Below are positions 46,901 to 58,124 of a DNA stretch of 64,000 nucleotides, piece after piece. How positions within the stretch are numbered: position 1 is the stretch's first letter; every line of letters begins with the position of its first letter. The DNA lies in NCBI GenBank assembly GCA_022496805.1, contig CM040088.1, positions 28,836,452 to 28,900,451 on the forward strand, in the 5' to 3' direction. The DNA comes from Pohlia nutans. Lineage: Eukaryota > Streptophyta > Bryopsida > Bryales > Mniaceae. The notes beneath the pieces were generated by a model. The model was given only the letters and a program-made list of their open reading frames with translations, was not told where the DNA came from and made no database searches. The position numbers and the translations under genes were made by a program.

Positions 46901-48661
46901 CTAGTATTTCTTTTCTCTAGGATACATGTTTCTGTGCAGGATGCCCTCAGTATGGATCAGCTGGAAGGCCGTGCTGTGGTCATGGATTGATAGTAGTGTA
47001 CTGTTGTATGGTATGATCAAACTTAATGTAGTCGTTACTCGTTCCCTGAAGTCTGGCTGCATTAATCTTGTATGTCTGCCAAGTCTCATTTTGTTACGTC
47101 ACTGCCCTGACATGGAGAGTGGTACGTTTTCTGTAGGATCAGTTTTGCATGGGCATTTGCACATGTGCTTCTTCACCTCGCACTCCATTTCTGTACTTTG
47201 AACTTTGAGGAACTGACTCGACTGTGTTGAGGAACTCCACCAGTGACACTACATAACCACTGTTTAATGTGGTTTGCAGATGAGCAGATTTTGATACAGT
47301 GCTGACAAGTCAGTGATATACAAGAATGAGCTCTGAATTATATGCAAGTCATGGGCTCTGAATTATGTGCAAGGCATGGGCTCTTTTGACTTGCTTGCGT
47401 TGTCTTGTCATTTGCAATGGAGTCTAATTTATCATTGCAGACTGAAGCCCCTCATCAATGTATCCTTCCTGGGGGCCGACTTCACTGTCTTGTGCAGTGC
47501 AAACCTTTTGAATGGGCGAGAAGAGTGAAGTGTTGCCATTCCTGACAGCTTCAGTCTTTTCAAAACAAACTCTACTGATTGCAGAAGGCAGTGCTCCGAA
47601 GTTGCTGAGATAAGAGCATCTCCAGTAGCACTGTGTGAACAGCCCCGCCTCTGGATAATGGATGAGAAGACGACACAAAATCATCCTGGGCTCTGTAAAT
47701 CTCCTAGATATCTGGAGTCTTCAAAATCACTGAAATTAGTGTATCTTCTCTTCTTCATTGCACATCATGATTGCACAATCCATGCGTGGTGACATGTGAG
47801 TGGCTTTCTTACTATTTTCAGAGTCTAATTGAGTGATGTTGATGGAGAACTCCATGGTATGTCCAGTAATTTTTGGATGACCCTAGAGTGCAATTCTGAA
47901 TTGCTAGTGGAGATGATCTAAGTGCGTATCTTTTCAAGAATAATTCGAGCCCCTTTGAAGAAGAAGAAGGATGACGTTCTCTTGAGGGTGATCGTGAATA
48001 AAGCATCATTTCTTGCTCCTTGTGATGCCTACGACCATGTAGGAAATCATAGTGTAGGAAAGTAGAGCCCTCTAGAATCAATAATTTATTCAAGACCCCA
48101 CACTAAAACCCATATCATACCGGGCAAGAGTACACTCTATTTAGTGTATGATATTCTATTTTGTAATACTATGAAACAATAAGAACATCATGAATTATTA
48201 TAGTTATCCGTAAAGTCAAGGGGGTTAGTCCCTCTACTATAATGTGTTTTCAGCTTACAAATAGAAATCGCAGAGGTTGTTAGCCACAAGGAACCAAACC
48301 CTTGCTTTAGACAAGCATGTGGGTTGGGGTGGGGGCACGTGAAGAATCCGTGGTGGGAACTTGAGTGTGCCTTGGGAGAACTTCTCTAGCTTTGGGAAGG
48401 TTCAAAGTTCGAATTCCCTTAACAACGTAGTTAGGGTTGAAAAGAATAGGAGCCAAAACTCGTTTTTGCTGCCTTTCAAGCTAAAATGCCTTGTCTTTCT
48501 CCTTGTGGAATTTTTTTACTTGACTTTACCAATAACTCTATTTGAGTTATTTGTTAACTCACCTTGAATTTGAATAAGATCCTGTGAATTTTGCTTTAAT
48601 ATACTCTTATTTGTTTACTCCAAATACTTAAAAGGTATGGAAGAATTTGGCGGTCTCTCAT
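46901..48661. other. Spacer, no gene recognised
   Basis: Unique-looking sequence. It contains a dispersed repeat (about 47762-47935) related to 22505-22715. Short frames without similarity. GTTCGAATTCCC at about 48409 resembles a polymerase III B box but no tRNA can be folded around it. Confidence 0.38.
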
Positions 48662-49396
48662 TATTAACCCCTAAACGCCGTCGAGACCAAAAAATGGCTT
48701 ATGAATGAAGTTGACTGTTCAATTTTAACTGCTGCGTGGATGATTTCCATCCAATTCTTTACGTGAAGGGCTTTGCTTGGTGATGCCACCCCTTCAAGTT
48801 AAATTCAAATCGTTCAAGCTATTTTTAGATTTTACATGGGGTCCCAACAACAAAAGAGTCGTAAAAACAGTTCACTGTGTAGTGTATTTTGAATTTTTTT
48901 GCTTGTTCTACTTAAACTAAATTTAGGCCATGAAAATGAGTTCCATTGCATTTGAGCTTACCTAGCAAAATGAAGCTTGACAAGTCTAGTTTCTACTCCA
49001 CTTTGAATTTTTGGAAAAATTTAAAAATTGAGTGTTTTATTGTAGTTACAAGTTCAGTAGGTATCACTAGGGTGAAGCAAAATTTCTAAATTTAGATACA
49101 CGGATGATTTTCATCAACTAAACTTTTCTTCATTGTAATTTACACCTTAGGTAAAAGAATCGGAATTTTCTAGTACATTTTGTAATTGATATAGATTTTC
49201 TTTACAATCACTTTATAAAACCATAGTAATTTCAAAATTTCACCAAAATTTATGACAAAATCATGATTTGTAGTAGATATGTGACTTCATCTACTAAAAA
49301 TATAAATTTGAATTTTGGTATTATTTTTAGTACCAAAATTGAGTGTGACAGATAAAACATGATTCCATGGTCATAGGCCCAACCTTTAGCGGTTAA
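48662..49396. mobile_element. piggyBac-type MITE, copy W
   Basis: TTAA 48662-48665 with CCCCTAAACGCC, and CCTTTAGCGG with TTAA 49393-49396; 735 bp. An imperfect 17-nt motif (AGACCA, 5 nt, TGGCTT) is at 48682-48698, again 16 bp from the left end. Confidence 0.72.
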
Positions 49397-50009
49397 GCGT
49401 GTAAGAGCTTGGTGGTCTCTAAACTCACCGGGAACTTGGACATTTGTGAAAGTTTTGGTATATGTCATCAAATGACAAGCCTGGTTGTCTCGTTGGAGCT
49501 GAGTGTGAGAGTCTCGGGATGTTAAGACCCGGGACAAGTTTGGCAGTTAACATTGTGGATGTATAATATGTGCATTGTTTGCAAGTCGTGTTTGTTTGCA
49601 ATAAAGAAGTGAAGCGCCATTCATACATACAAATGAGATTTACTAAGATAGAGGGGAAGTTGTAGGGACGCGATAGAAGGTGTCCAATTACTTGAAAACT
49701 AGACATGTCAAAAGTGTCTAATGACATGTGTATACATGAACAAATATTCTCTGCAAATACTTGATGTGATATTGGAGAGTGTGATAATAACAAGTTTAGA
49801 GTGTCAACACAACTACCACCTTGATTTCAACTTACAGATTATTTGTGATGAACAATATAGTCCTATGTCTTCAATTCCATCCAAAATTTTCAAATGCTTT
49901 GTTTTCAGCGCTTTCCAATTTTAATTCTTTATTTTCATTATTTAATTTTATCTTTTTAATTTTTCAAACCTATGCATGTTCTATTTTCACAATTTTGATG
50001 AGATGAATC
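49397..50009. other. Spacer, no gene seen
   Basis: AT-rich with short frames only. Nothing recognised. Confidence 0.4.
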
Positions 50010-51366
50010 TTCACCCTTTGATGCGCCTGCGTCTACATAATCGATGACGAACAAGTTGCAACCTTTCTCTTGACTACATCCTATACAATTTTTCATCCAT
50101 CCAAATTTCTCTTAGTTCTTGTGCTAGTTGACTATCATTTGTACATTATGAATCTTCAAAATAAGATATTGTGATATTTTTTTAAATAAAAAAATTGGTT
50201 TATGTCAAGTTTCATTCTTAGTTCAAAAAGTGGGACCTTGAACATGTCTTTTCCAAAATAAGTAGAATCAAATAATAGAAATCATACCAACTGGTAGTGC
50301 ATACTACTCCAAGTTCTTTAAAAAAATATTATTTTTTGTTAATTTCGGAATTTCAAATGAATTTCAAAAGAAAAGCTGGAAATTTTAATTAATTATTTTT
50401 AATTATAAAATATGATAAATACAACCTTACAAATGTGATCTTCACATTGACAACTTAGCTTTGAACATCAATTCTATTTTTTTTCATCAAACATTTTATA
50501 ACGCATCTTTGAAATCAATGTTGTATCCGGACGTTAACTCGTTAGTGCCCAGGTGACCACTTTGTGGTCACTGATGTGTCGAAAACGCAAATAACGGAAA
50601 ATTTGTGAACAATTGGATTTTGAATTGTGACGTTTAGAGTTGAAGAATTATGATGCACATCTTTTAGAAAAAGAAATTTCTATTTGGAGTTGTGCAACTA
50701 TCAAAACACCTATGAACAAATGTGAAAATACTGCAAATATTTGAAAATATAGTAAATACTTACAAACACAACACATGTAGTATGCAATATTTCTTGTATT
50801 TGGAAGTTTGTTATCTTGTTTCATTTTTTTGGATTGTGCTCTCTTGTTCATGTTTGATTACTGTATGTATTCTGATCTTGGTGTACCAACTCAGGCTTTC
50901 ATATTTTAACGTATAATTTTTTGTTCTAAACCGTATATAGATAGGTTAATATCACTAATAAAATCCACAATAATTATGTGTGAGTCCGTTCTTAATATAA
51001 GAGATTACAATGGAGAGGTGTTGACATAGGTCATTGGTGAACCTCTTTCATTTTTATGTTTGAAAAGTTAATCCAAATTCTATTTAACTTTGAAGTCACA
51101 TATCCTTGAAATCTCATTTTTGAGTGTGTATTATACGGTTCAAAGACATACTATAATCTTCCAATCCAATGGTCCGATCTTACCAAAGTTTAACCAACAC
51201 TTGTTTGATTAAGCTATGCTTACATTTATACGGTTAAATTCTATTAATAGTATTCAAAATTTTAACAAAGAGAGTTTTATTTTATTATTTTATTTTATTT
51301 TATAAATCACCAGAAAACTTTGGTTTTTCCAAAACCACCTTGGGCACTAAAGGGTTAAAGGGTTAA
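50010..51366. mobile_element. piggyBac-type MITE, family beta, copy G-prime, split by copy B
   Basis: The left end is TTCA (decayed TTAA, 50010-50013) with CCCTTTGATGCGCC. The body to 50537 parallels copy G (4304-4853) and copy H. The right terminus is interrupted: GGACG-TTAA (50534-50537), then copy B, then TTAA-AGGG-TTAA (51355-51366). Without copy B it is about 536 bp with the normal beta terminus. Confidence 0.78.
50534..51358. mobile_element. piggyBac-type MITE, family alpha, copy B, nested in G-prime
   Basis: TTAA 50534-50537 with CTCGTTAGTGCCCAGG, and TTGGGCACTAAAGGG with TTAA 51355-51358; 825 bp. A perfect dyad with 7-bp arms and a 3-nt loop (TGACCAC, TTT, GTGGTCA) lies at 50554-50570. 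It sits exactly in the internal TTAA of the beta-family terminal repeat. Confidence 0.82.
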
Positions 51367-51940
51367 CTCCTAAATATCCAATCGTCCAGAAAGTGAACAA
51401 TGTACAGAATCAACCACAGTTTTTTCATGTATCATTGACTTTTTGCAGTGTCGATTTTTTACTATATATTTTATGGGAAGTTAGCTTCATGCATGTGTGA
51501 TCTAATTAGAAAGGGAATGATTTGTGAAATTTTTATGCCTCATTTCATGTTTAGTGATTCACCCAAAATTTCAAAGATTTCAATGTAAAAGTGCTTTTAA
51601 AAAATTCAACTCATAAAATTAAGCAACCAAACAATCTTCAAAAATCACTACACTCAAAGTATTACATTTCAACCAATCACAAAAATTTCATATACAAATT
51701 GTCAATATCTTATTTGTAATCAAATTACAGAAGAATTTTGAATTCTAAGTTTCAAATTTTATACAAAATATTGGTGAAAAATATCATAGATCTAATTATA
51801 TGGATAGAATCAAAAATTCATAATGTACTGTACAACTTTTATTCATATATCAAGTTCAAAATATCCCTCTTAGTTGCATTTTATAAGACATCTTTGAAAT
51901 TCTCCAAATGTGGAGAGTGGTGAAGACATGTAGGGGTTGA
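51363..51940. mobile_element. piggyBac-type MITE, family gamma, copy C
   Basis: It starts at TTAA 51363-51366, which is also the terminal TTAA of G-prime, with CTCCTAAATATCC. It ends ATGTAGGGG with TTAA decayed to TTGA (51937-51940). The 17-nt motif at 51383-51399 is imperfect. Parallel to F, R and I. Confidence 0.75.
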
Positions 51941-52424
51941 ACATAACAAAAATTGGTTATAAGGAAGTGACTTGAAGAAACATACATTCAAACTTGAGTA
52001 TTGGAGGTTGGTCAATTTTGAAATTTAATCATTTCCAATTTACAATTATTTTTAATTGAAACATTTTTCACATTGTTCAATATGTGATATACTACAATGT
52101 TTATGTTTAGTATTATGGACTTTTATTCACATGGTACATGGCCCCTCGAATAAATATATTTATCAAGCATGTTCGATTTTGTCGTTAACTATAAGAATAT
52201 CTTAATTTTCAATATTAATATTGATATCAACTTTTATATTTGTATATTTTTCATTGCAAGTATAAAAGAATTACATATGTACCCTTGAAAATTCTATGAA
52301 GTCATTTCATAACTATGACCAGCCTTGAATCAAATTGAAAAAAATAAAAATCTCCTATATTTGTATCCGGTGGTTTTTTGAAAAAACCACCTTTTTTTTT
52401 TACCTTTGTTGAAGTTGGACAAAA
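51941..52424. other. AT-rich spacer
   Basis: No gene or element end recognised. Confidence 0.4.
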
Positions 52425-52544
52425 CACTAGTAGAAAAGGTGGTACTCCCTAGGGACATGTCTAGGCAAAATCACCGTGCATGCGCGGAATTGGGCACCAC
52501 TTGCCTGGGCATTTCCCTCGGCAGTGCCACCGTTTCTACTAGGG
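52425..52544. mobile_element. CACTA-type MITE, 120 bp, TSD AAA
   Basis: Left end CACTAGTAGAAAAGGTGGTA; right end, reverse complement, CCCTAGTAGAAACGGTGGCA (first bases decayed). AAA flanks both sides (52422-52424, 52545-52547). The interior is GC-richer than the surroundings. The short frame across it is incidental. Confidence 0.7.
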
Positions 52545-52658
52545 AAAATAGATTGAAACATTGTAAAGGCAAGGGAACTTTCATCATTTTCGTTTTAAAT
52601 GTTTTGAAATTGTTGTGTTTCCATTGATCCTGAATTGATTTAGAATTTTTTTCAATGA

Positions 52659-53776
52659 TTAACCCTTTAACCCCTAACCGCCCAACCATGCATATTTTGC
52701 ATGATGTATGGATTTGAACTCCGATTTCTCATCCATCATGCACTTTTTGCAGTATGGATTTTTTACTGAAACTTTTATGGGAAGTTAGCTTCGTGCATGT
52801 GTGATCCGATTAGAAAGGGGATGATTTGTGAAACTTTTATGCCTCACTTCATGTTGTAGTGTTCCACCCCAAATTTCAAAGATTTTAGTCTAAAAGTGCT
52901 CTTGAAAAAGTCAATTACTAAAATTAAGCAACCAAAAAATCTCCAAAAATCACTACACTTAGAGTATTACATTTCAACCCATCCCAAAAAATTTCATTAT
53001 TAGATTGTCAATATCTTATTCGTAATCATATTACAAAAGAGCTCTAAATTTTAAGTTTGAAAATTTATACACAAATATCGGTGATAGCAATCGCAAATCT
53101 AATCGTATGAACATAATCAAAATTTCATAATGTACAACTTTTATTCATTCATCAAGTTGAAAATATCCCTCTTAGTTGCATTTTATAATGCATCTTTGAA
53201 AAACTGCCAAATCTGAAAAGGGTGAGAACGTTTAGGGGTTAACGTCCCGATTCAACACTGTTTTCAAAGATTTGTTATAAAATGTTTGATGAAAAACAAA
53301 AATGGAGTTGATGTACAAAGCAAAGTTATAAATGTCAATGTGATGATAGCATCTGTACGGTTGGATTCATCATATTTATTATTAATACTTTTTAATTAAT
53401 TTTGCAAGGTTTTCTCTTGAAATTCAATTAAAAATCCAAAATTAACACAATTTTTTTTTTAAAATACTGTAATGAAATTGGAATAACATGCACTACAAGA
53501 TGGTATGGTTTCCATTATTTGATTCTACTTATTTTGGAAAATCATGTTTAAGGTCTCACTTTTTGAACTAAGAATGAAACTTGACATAAACCACTTTTGT
53601 TATTTTTCAAAAATTTAGAATATCTTATTTCGAAGATCCATACTGTACAAATGGTAGTCTAGCACAAGAATCAAGATAATTTTGGATGGATGAAAAACAT
53701 CACCGTATGTGGTGAGGGGACGCGTCAGAATTCATCCACCGTCCAGAATATGGACACTGGCGCGTCAAAGGGTTAA
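52659..53776. mobile_element. piggyBac-type MITE, family beta, copy H, split by copy I
   Basis: Left end TTAA 52659-52662 plus CCCT, then TTAA and the nested copy I (52667-53242), then CGTCCCGATTCAAC continuing the beta terminus. The body runs inverted relative to copy G. The right end is GGCGCGTCAAAGGG with TTAA 53773-53776 and the dyad GTCCA-5 nt-TGGAC at 53740-53756. Without copy I it is about 546 bp. Confidence 0.85.
52667..53242. mobile_element. piggyBac-type MITE, family gamma, copy I, nested in H
   Basis: TTAA 52667-52670 with CCCCTAACCGCC, and GAACGTTTAGGGG with TTAA 53239-53242; 576 bp. A perfect dyad CATGCA-5 nt-TGCATG lies at 52687-52703, with arms different from those of copy F but in the same place. 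Confidence 0.86.
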
Positions 53777-54442
53777 ACATGTTACATTTCAGGAGATTTT
53801 TTAATTTTTTTAATTTTTTTTGCTTTTCCTGATTACCGGTAGAGTTCATCATCCTTGCACAGTCAGATAAGTAAATAGTATCCAACCAGTCCTATGCATT
53901 GAGACTTGCGGATTCATCTACGACCGGTCGGATATCTGCATGCACTGCCACAATACGGAGTAAGGTAGATGACCCAATAACTGACGCGTACTATTAACTA
54001 ACAATATCTCCAACATGTGTACATCGAAAGTTTCTAATTCTATATCCGTACTAGATTTGCATGTAAAGCTTAGAGCATTGGTTTATGGACCATTCACTAT
54101 ATCTAGTGTTGCGCTCTCATGAACATAGGGTCCCTTCTTAGGGATTTTTCTATAATTTTTTATTTCAGATGAAGTCTTCATAATTAAATGAGAATTTGCT
54201 AAAATGGATGAAAACACGACAACATGGATGAATAGTTTGGCGATAAAAGAATGAGTTTCAAGTCCAAATTTGGCTCTTATTTCTCTTTTTGGCTGTATAT
54301 CGCTATCTAAAGAAAGGTTGGGTCCGCCCCACTCAACCAATTGAATTGAACAATAGGCCCATCTTTTGCCTTGGGTATTCTAAGTTTCTAACCAAACCCT
54401 GCATTACATGCTAGTTTACATTATGGTTGTTTGGTTCAACAA
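53777..54442. other. Spacer, no gene seen
   Basis: No recognised coding frame. The stretch 54080-54330 (TCATTTTAGC and AGTCCAAATTTGGCTC series) resembles about 28860-28990 in inverted orientation, probably another dispersed repeat. Confidence 0.4.
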
Positions 54443-54855
54443 ACTTAGGAGAACTCCATTCAAAATTGGCTGATAGGACGTTACGGGGTGTCAAAGTTCA
54501 CGATTCATGTCTCACAAAAGGAGGCAATTTTATAAATGAGACTGAAATCCTCCCACTTGGGATTAGTACATTTGTACTCGCTTGATGCCGTTTTTAGAAT
54601 CACGTTGGGTCTAATTCAAAACATAAAATTGAAATCTTGCATCATTTGGTTGAGCGGACCTTGTACAAATCCACTTGAAATTGGCCGAGAGGGCAATAGG
54701 GGGTGTCAAAAGTATATGATTCATGTCTTGCAAGAGGAGGCGATTTAGAAATGAGATTCAAATCTCAAATTTGGGATTAGTATTGTTGCACATGATTTTT
54801 GGTTTTTAGAATCGTATTGGGCCTGATTTAGAAAGTTAAATTGAAATCTCGCATT
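54443..54855. repeat. Tandem duplication, unit about 205 bp, two copies
   Basis: Units at about 54443-54645 and 54646-54855 share GATTCATGTCT, GGAGGCGATTT, TTGGGATTAGTA and TTTTTAGAATC blocks in the same order. Non-coding. Confidence 0.75.
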
Positions 54856-54889
54856 ATAATCTTGAACTCTACATCCATGATGTAGAAGT

Positions 54890-55436
54890 CCATACGATCC
54901 TTTCATGTTACAGCAAATGACAAATTATTTTTTTGGCTTTAAATTATTTTTTTGGCACATACGATCCTTCCATGTTATAGCAAATGACAAATTAAATGAG
55001 CTTTTGATATATTACTCCTATGGCAATTCACACAGGTTGCAACGAATGACATATTGACCGAGCCTTTGGCATATTACTCAAAGGCGATCACAGGTTGCAG
55101 CAAGCAAATGACAAATAGATTGGGCCCTTGGCATATAACTCCAAGGGCGACGCACACATGTGCAAAGGACAATATTACTCCAAGGACGACCCATACAAGT
55201 TGCAACATAGAACATATTTACCGAGCCCTTGGCATGACATATTACTCTAAAGGCGACCGACACAGGTTGCAAGAAAGGACAAACGGATTGAGTCCTTTGC
55301 ATGACATATTACTCTAAAGGCTACCAATACAGGTTGCAACAAAGGGCATATTGACTGAGCCCTTGGCATGACATATCACTCCATAGGAGATCCACATAGG
55401 TTGGAACAAAGGACACATTAACCAAGCCATTGGCGT
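54890..55436. repeat. Minisatellite, unit about 60-70 bp, at least six copies
   Basis: Units contain CACAGGTTGCAAC, GAGCCCTTGGCATGACATAT and TACTCYAAAGGCGACC, with copy-to-copy length changes. Decayed copies are visible from about 54890. The overlapping frames on both strands are products of the repeat. Confidence 0.83.
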
Positions 55437-55437
55437 A

Positions 55438-56157
55438 TTAATCCCTAAACCTCACAAGGTGTTCCTAGGATTAACAATTTGAGAAAAATCATTATAAAGT
55501 ACTATTTGGAAAGATATTTTGGAATTATGAAAGTTTTAGATTTTGAATTTTAAAAGTTGTAGATTTTGAAATACAAATGAAAGTTGAATTATGAATTCAA
55601 GTTGAATTCAAGTTGAATTTTGAATTTTGAATTTTGAATTATGAAAGTTGTAGATTTTGAAATACAAATGAAAGTTGTAGATTTTGAATTTTAGATTTCA
55701 TCTGTACCGTTCAATTCACCAATATTATCACCAATATGTTATTGTAAAATTTGAAAGTTACAATTAAAAATTCCTTGTAAATATGATTACAAACAAAACA
55801 TTAACATTTTTTGAGTAAAATTTGTTGGAATGGATTTGAAATGAGATACTCTTAATGTGGTGATTCTTTGAAATTTTTGTGCTAATTAAATCTATAACCC
55901 CGTCTATGACCTCATTTTTGCACGGCTACTTTTGAACTAAAATCAATGCAATTTTGGTTTGGTCAACAACTTGTCATACTTCTACATTTGTGATTTTAGA
56001 AAACTATGTACTCTGGTAACACCAAATTCAATTATTGGATAGGAGTATAAGACAACAATTTGATGAAGTGTCTTCAAAAAATTGGATGATTTTCATCCAA
56101 AAGTGATGAGAACGTAGGGTGAGTTGAAATCTGGACGCTGTGACGTTTAGGGGTAAA
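55438..56157. mobile_element. piggyBac-type MITE, family delta, copy X, internally expanded
   Basis: TTAA 55438-55441 with TCCCTAAACCTC; the right end is GACGTTTAGGGG with TTAA decayed. Parallel to copy L but 133 bp longer, because about 55525-55690 is an internal duplication of GAAAGTTGTAGATTTTGAA-type sequence. Confidence 0.74.
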
Positions 56158-57559
56158 AATATTATAAATATAGATTTATTTGGTCATAAAGAACAAGTTT
56201 ATTGTAAATCACATCATAACTTCCCGAAGGCCATTTGATTTTTGTTAGATTCTTAATATTTAAATGAAAGAAAGTGAATGACTAGTTTGTTGTGAACCCG
56301 GTTTCCATTTTTTCCAAATGAAATCTTTGTTAAACATACAATTCTTTGCAGCCAAAAGTGCCAAAAGGACTACCATTGGCAAGTGGTTGAAAGGTCAAAC
56401 ATTTGGCCATTGGCATGAAAGCTGAAAGGTCAAGAAGGTTGGCCATTGGCCACGAAGGTTGAAAGGTAAAACTTTTGTGTAGGTCGAAAGGTCAAATCTC
56501 TCCTCTCCACCAATCAAATTGCTCAAACTTTTTATCTTTTAGACAATTTGGCATAGTGTGAGTATCCGGTCCTAAAGCAAGCCACCCAATTTGCACCATA
56601 ATTGGAAAGTCACTCTATTTGTGCTACTAGATACTAGTAGTATACATATCAAAGCGAGATATCAAAATTATGATTGTAAAAACTAATACATAGTGTTCAC
56701 AAAATGGCACAATAAACACATGGCACAAATTGGGTGACCAATTCACCTTAACCCTAAATGCCCATGGCTTATGAACATAACTTACATGTACTATAATATG
56801 TGGCTTCAAAAGTATTTTTCAACTTCAAAGAACAATTGTAAGGCATGTTGATTAGAAGACATATGTATGGTCAAGTTTGAAATTTTTTAACTGAATATTT
56901 GATAGAATTTACAAATTTTGACATTGAAAATTCACCAAAGTTACATTTTGATACTTAATACTTGAAATATATTTTGTTTGGCTACAATCATAATGTTTCA
57001 AAAGTGATCAAATTGTTCATATGAGTACTGTTATAGTATTGCAGTCTAGGTGTCTCGAGATCTTTCCAAAAATGATTAAAAGAGGTGTTAATAGGTAATA
57101 ATCTTATTATTTTAATTTAATGTTTTTGATTATACTCTTTTGGCTAGTCATTCCAAAATTCATAAAATAATGAGTTATTTTGTATTCTTAACATAGTTAT
57201 AACATTGATAACATCTTCAAAAATAGAATTTAAACACAATTTAATATAAGCACTTGATCAAAATGTATGGTTTCCATCCAAGTGTCTTCATCTACAACTT
57301 TCATTTGCATGACAACTTCAAAAAATGAATTTTGTATACGTTTTATAGTGAAATTTCACATCCGCTCGAAATAGATATTAAAAGATAAAGACATTCAAAA
57401 TGGGTTTTGAATTGCACTTTTTGACATTCAATAACTTGAAACAAGATTTTATGAAGTTTACTTTGTCTTCATGCAAATCAAAATTCAAAAAAATTAAGTT
57501 TGGAAAACTATTTTTTAACATTGAAAGATTAGGACAAAAAAATATATTCGTCTATGCCC
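56158..57559. other. AT-rich spacer with a lone TTAA-type terminus
   Basis: About 56370-56495 holds an irregular short repeat (GAAAGGTCAAA and TTGGCCATTGGC). TTAACCCTAAATGCCC at 56748-56763 looks like a left terminus but no matching right end is found before copy E. No gene seen. Confidence 0.4.
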
Positions 57560-58124
57560 TTAACCCCTAAATGCTCACAACCCTCTCTAGATTTGGAGAT
57601 TTGCAAAGATGCATTATAACATGCAACTAAGAGGAATATTTTGAACTTGACGTATGAATTAAAGTTGTACAATATGCATTTTTAGATTCTATCCATACGG
57701 TTAGATCTATGATTTCTATCAACAATATTTTTGTATAAAATTTGAAACTTAAAATTCAAAATTCTTTTGTAACTCGATTAGAAATAAGATATTGACAATC
57801 TAGGGATAAAATTTGTTGTGATCGGTTGAAATGTAATACTCAAAGTGTAGTAATTTTTGGAGTTTTTTTGGTTGCTTAATTTTATGAGTTGATTTTTTTT
57901 AGAGCACTTTTAAACTAAGATCTTAGAAATTTTTGGTGAATCACTCCAACATGAAACGAGGCATTAATTTTCACAAATCATCCCCTTTCTAATCGGTTCA
58001 CACATGCATGAAATTAACTTCCATAGTAAAAAATCCACATTGCAAAAAGTATATGACATATGAAAAAACAGAGTTTGATTTTGTACATCATCCACAAATG
58101 GACACTTGGGCAAGTTGGGGTTTA
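57560..58124. mobile_element. piggyBac-type MITE, family gamma, copy E
   Basis: TTAA 57560-57563 with CCCCTAAATGC; right end CAAGTTGGGG with TTAA decayed to TTTA (58121-58124), which it shares with the neighbouring copy D. Inverted relative to F. The subterminal TCCA-4 nt-TGGA near 58092-58103 is the motif with a one-base deletion. Confidence 0.76.

Noticed and set aside
48270..48425. tRNA or SINE suggested by GTTCGAATTCCC and a TTAGCCACAAGG box
   Set aside because: The two boxes are about 130 bp apart and no cloverleaf can be drawn; no second copy was seen.
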